This document shows, piece by piece, positions 14,658 through 16,075 of a DNA stretch of 16,075 nucleotides; within the stretch, counting starts at the first letter, position 1, and every line of letters starts with the position of its first letter. The notes beneath the pieces were generated by a model, which saw nothing but the letters and a program-made list of their open reading frames with translations, did not search any database and was not told where the DNA came from. The position numbers and the translations under genes were made by a program. This DNA is from Flavobacteriia bacterium (GTDB taxonomy: Bacteria; Bacteroidota; Bacteroidia; Flavobacteriales; Flavobacteriaceae), in NCBI GenBank assembly GCA_030626085.1, contig DAOUPQ010000021.1:1-16075 (forward strand), written 5' to 3'.

Positions 14658-15377
14658 ATGAGTGAATTTTTCACACTGGTATCTGCTTCATTAAGTAAGA
14701 ATGGTTTTAAACCAAAAGAAATTAAAATTTCTGAAAAAGATCTGATCAATTCAAAAGAATGTTTCTATATTTTTGATCTAAACAAAAATAAAGTAATATA
14801 TCATAATGGTTTCCATAACTTATTGGGTTTTCAAGAAGAGAATATTACTTTAGAATTTATTTTAGATAAGTATCACCCTGAAGATATTGAAACCATTAAC
14901 CGTATTACCAAAGCAACAATTTTACATTGTTTAAGTACACCTTATCAATGCTCTGATGTTAATTTACAAATGACTTATAGAATTAGAAAAGACGATGACT
15001 CTTTTATAAACATCCTAAGCCAATCTACTGCTTATCATACAAATGATGAGGGTATGATGACACATATTTTAGTAAAATTAACGGATATTTCATTTTTAGA
15101 AAGCCCTTTTTGCGTTAATTGGTTTTTTCATGCAAAAAATCTAGATGTAAAAGCTTTTAGAAACCAAATTTACAAAGCATATAACGACTTTTTTACAGAA
15201 AGAGAAAAAGAGATCATTATCGAAATTAAAAATGAACAAACTACCAATCAAATCGCTGAAAAACTAAATATCAGTGATCATACCGTAGCTACACACAGAA
15301 AACATATTCTTAAAAAAGCAAACCTTCATAATACAAAAGACTTACTGTTATTTTGTAAAAGAAAAGGTGTTCTATAA
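14658..15377 (+). CDS. PAS domain - LuxR-type HTH transcriptional regulator
   Basis: The protein has 239 residues from the ATG chosen by its Shine-Dalgarno site; a GTG at 14637 would add seven residues. Residues ~34-148 look like a PAS_3-type sensor domain: FYIFDLNKNKVIYHNGFHNL, then HPEDIETI, then a late strand ILVKLTDIS. Residues ~178-236 are a LuxR/GerE helix-turn-helix: FFTEREKEIIIEI, then QIAEKLNISDHTVATHRKHI, then LHNTKDLLLF. There is no receiver or autoinducer domain and no membrane segment, so it is probably a cytosolic one-component regulator sensing a small ligand or redox state. Target genes cannot be predicted. It stands alone between two long intergenic regions, consistent with monocistronic expression. 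Confidence 0.88.
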   Translation: MSEFFTLVSASLSKNGFKPKEIKISEKDLINSKECFYIFDLNKNKVIYHNGFHNLLGFQEENITLEFILDKYHPEDIETINRITKATILHCLSTPYQCSDVNLQMTYRIRKDDDSFINILSQSTAYHTNDEGMMTHILVKLTDISFLESPFCVNWFFHAKNLDVKAFRNQIYKAYNDFFTEREKEIIIEIKNEQTTNQIAEKLNISDHTVATHRKHILKKANLHNTKDLLLFCKRKGVL

Positions 15378-15480
15378 TGATGGTTAATAGTAAATACAAA
15401 ATGTTTTATCTACCTATTATCTATAATTTATTTCCAAATAGAAAATAATGTACCCATTTTTTTAAAATTATATTTCATCC

Positions 15481-15526
15481 AGTCAACGGGTGAATATTTT
15501 CACAAAGGTTAATTCACCCGCTGACT
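15481..15526. repeat. 15-bp near-perfect inverted repeat
   Basis: agtcaacgggtgaat (15481-15495) and attcacccgctgact (15512-15526) pair at 14 of 15 positions around a 16-base loop. In a minus-strand transcript the odd position becomes a G-U pair, so the stem would be complete. The arms are far richer in G+C than the surroundings. No T-run follows on either strand, so it is not a standard intrinsic terminator. It could be a protein-binding site, a factor-dependent terminator or a copy of a dispersed palindromic element. Confidence 0.7.
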
Positions 15527-15577
15527 CACTTTAAAGTTTATATAATTTTTTAACTATGTAATTTCAATATTTTATAT

Positions 15578-15585
15578 TATATTTG
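15578..15585 (+). promoter_or_regulatory. -7 promoter element (TATATTTG) immediately before the ATPase gene
   Basis: TATATTTG is an exact match to TAnnTTTG and ends five bases before the ATG at 15591. No clear TTG lies 19-22 bases upstream. If it is used, transcription would start at or next to the start codon, giving a leaderless or near-leaderless mRNA. Confidence 0.35.
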
Positions 15586-15590
15586 CATAG

Positions 15591-16075
15591 ATGTTAGTTA
15601 GAAGGTTAGAAAATATTATAAAGAAATCTATAGAAACGAGTTCTTCTGTAGCCTTGTTAGGTCCGCGACAAGTTGGAAAAACTACTTTAGCCAAACAATT
15701 ATCAAAAACAATAGATTCTGTTTATTTTGATTTAGAAGATAATCTAGATTTAATCAAAGTTCAAGATATAAAAATGTTATATCATGAAAACAAAAATAAG
15801 TTAATTATTTTAGATGAGATCCAAAGAATACCTGAATCATTTCCACAATTTAGAGGATTGATTGACAAAGAACGACAGGAAGGAAATAGATCTGCTTTAT
15901 TTCTTTTTCTAGGCTCGGCATCTATGGATCTTCTTAAACAATCGAGCGAATCACTTGCGGGTCGAATTTCATATTTTGAACTTTTCCCAATAAATATATT
16001 AGAAATTGGAAATATTGAAATCAGCAACATTAATCTTTTATGGATTCGCGGGGGATTTCCTGATAGTTACCTCTC
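15591..16075 (+). CDS. AAA/DUF4143-type ATP-binding protein (3' end outside window)
   Basis: The frame is open from the ATG at 15591 to the end of the window, giving 161 complete codons. The N-terminal AAA_14-type ATPase domain shows Walker A GPRQVGKTT (24-32), Walker B LIILDEIQRIP (71-81), a sensor-like FLGSASMDLLK (106-116) and LAGRISYFELFP (122-133). The next block, LLWIRGGFPDSYL, is typical of the family just before its DUF4143 domain, so the full protein would be about 370-400 residues. These single-gene ATPases are widespread, often in variable genome regions, and their cellular role is unclear. It is set apart from the preceding genes by 213 bases carrying an inverted repeat. A TATATTTG element lies directly in front. 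Confidence 0.88.
   Translation, partial: MLVRRLENIIKKSIETSSSVALLGPRQVGKTTLAKQLSKTIDSVYFDLEDNLDLIKVQDIKMLYHENKNKLIILDEIQRIPESFPQFRGLIDKERQEGNRSALFLFLGSASMDLLKQSSESLAGRISYFELFPINILEIGNIEISNINLLWIRGGFPDSYL

Noticed and set aside
15481..15526. Integron attC-like site
   Set aside because: The inverted repeat lacks the conserved R'/R'' core boxes (GTTRRRY and RYYYAAC in the right places), there is no integrase, and no cassette array is visible.
15481..15526. Standard intrinsic terminator of the PAS-LuxR gene
   Set aside because: No T-run follows the stem on either strand and the loop is long. It is kept only as an inverted repeat.

Overview
The window is an AT-rich chromosomal segment of a Bacteroidota bacterium, most likely a member of the Flavobacteriia. 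Several independent signs point there. The first gene ends in a type IX secretion (T9SS) sorting domain. Lipoprotein signals carry short lipoboxes, one followed by the Ser-Ser-Asp-Asp export signal. Several upstream regions contain the TAnnTTTG -7 promoter element typical of this phylum. DUF3127, DUF2797, VPS10/BNR-repeat and PAS-LuxR proteins are common there. No rRNA, tRNA, CRISPR array or insertion sequence was seen.

Layout. Positions 1-1038 (+) hold the end of a secreted leucine-rich-repeat protein. aroA (EPSP synthase, -) and a large exported Asp-box/VPS10-like protein (+) then diverge from a 66-base gap. Next come two minus-strand genes, a MazG-like nucleotide pyrophosphohydrolase and a small membrane protein, separated by one base. 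A second minus-strand cluster (8485 down to 6244) runs DUF3127 protein, GH16 glucanase lipoprotein, then aat (leucyl/phenylalanyl-tRNA--protein transferase). A 431-base gene-free stretch with palindromes separates it from a plus-strand sensor histidine kinase. The kinase's stop codon abuts the stop codon of a convergent HIT-family gene that follows greA. On the plus strand after greA come a Rieske-like lipoprotein, purK (GTG start), a DUF2797 protein, a queuosine-precursor transporter (YhhQ family) and a PAS-LuxR regulator. A 15-bp inverted repeat follows, and then the start of an AAA/DUF4143-type ATPase that runs off the window.

Most genes are housekeeping: aromatic amino acid synthesis, purine synthesis, nucleotide sanitation, N-degron tagging, transcript cleavage and tRNA modification. 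They sit among cell-envelope and regulatory genes. The accessory-looking parts are the LRR protein, the GH16 lipoprotein wedged between DUF3127 and aat, and the terminal ATPase behind the inverted repeat.

I did not find a clear new multi-gene system. The most promising leads are single proteins. The DUF3127 protein ends in a tail resembling the C-terminus of single-stranded DNA-binding protein. The DUF2797 protein combines a four-cysteine knuckle with a possible GIY-YIG-like core. The Rieske-like surface lipoprotein has lost two of its four expected cluster ligands.
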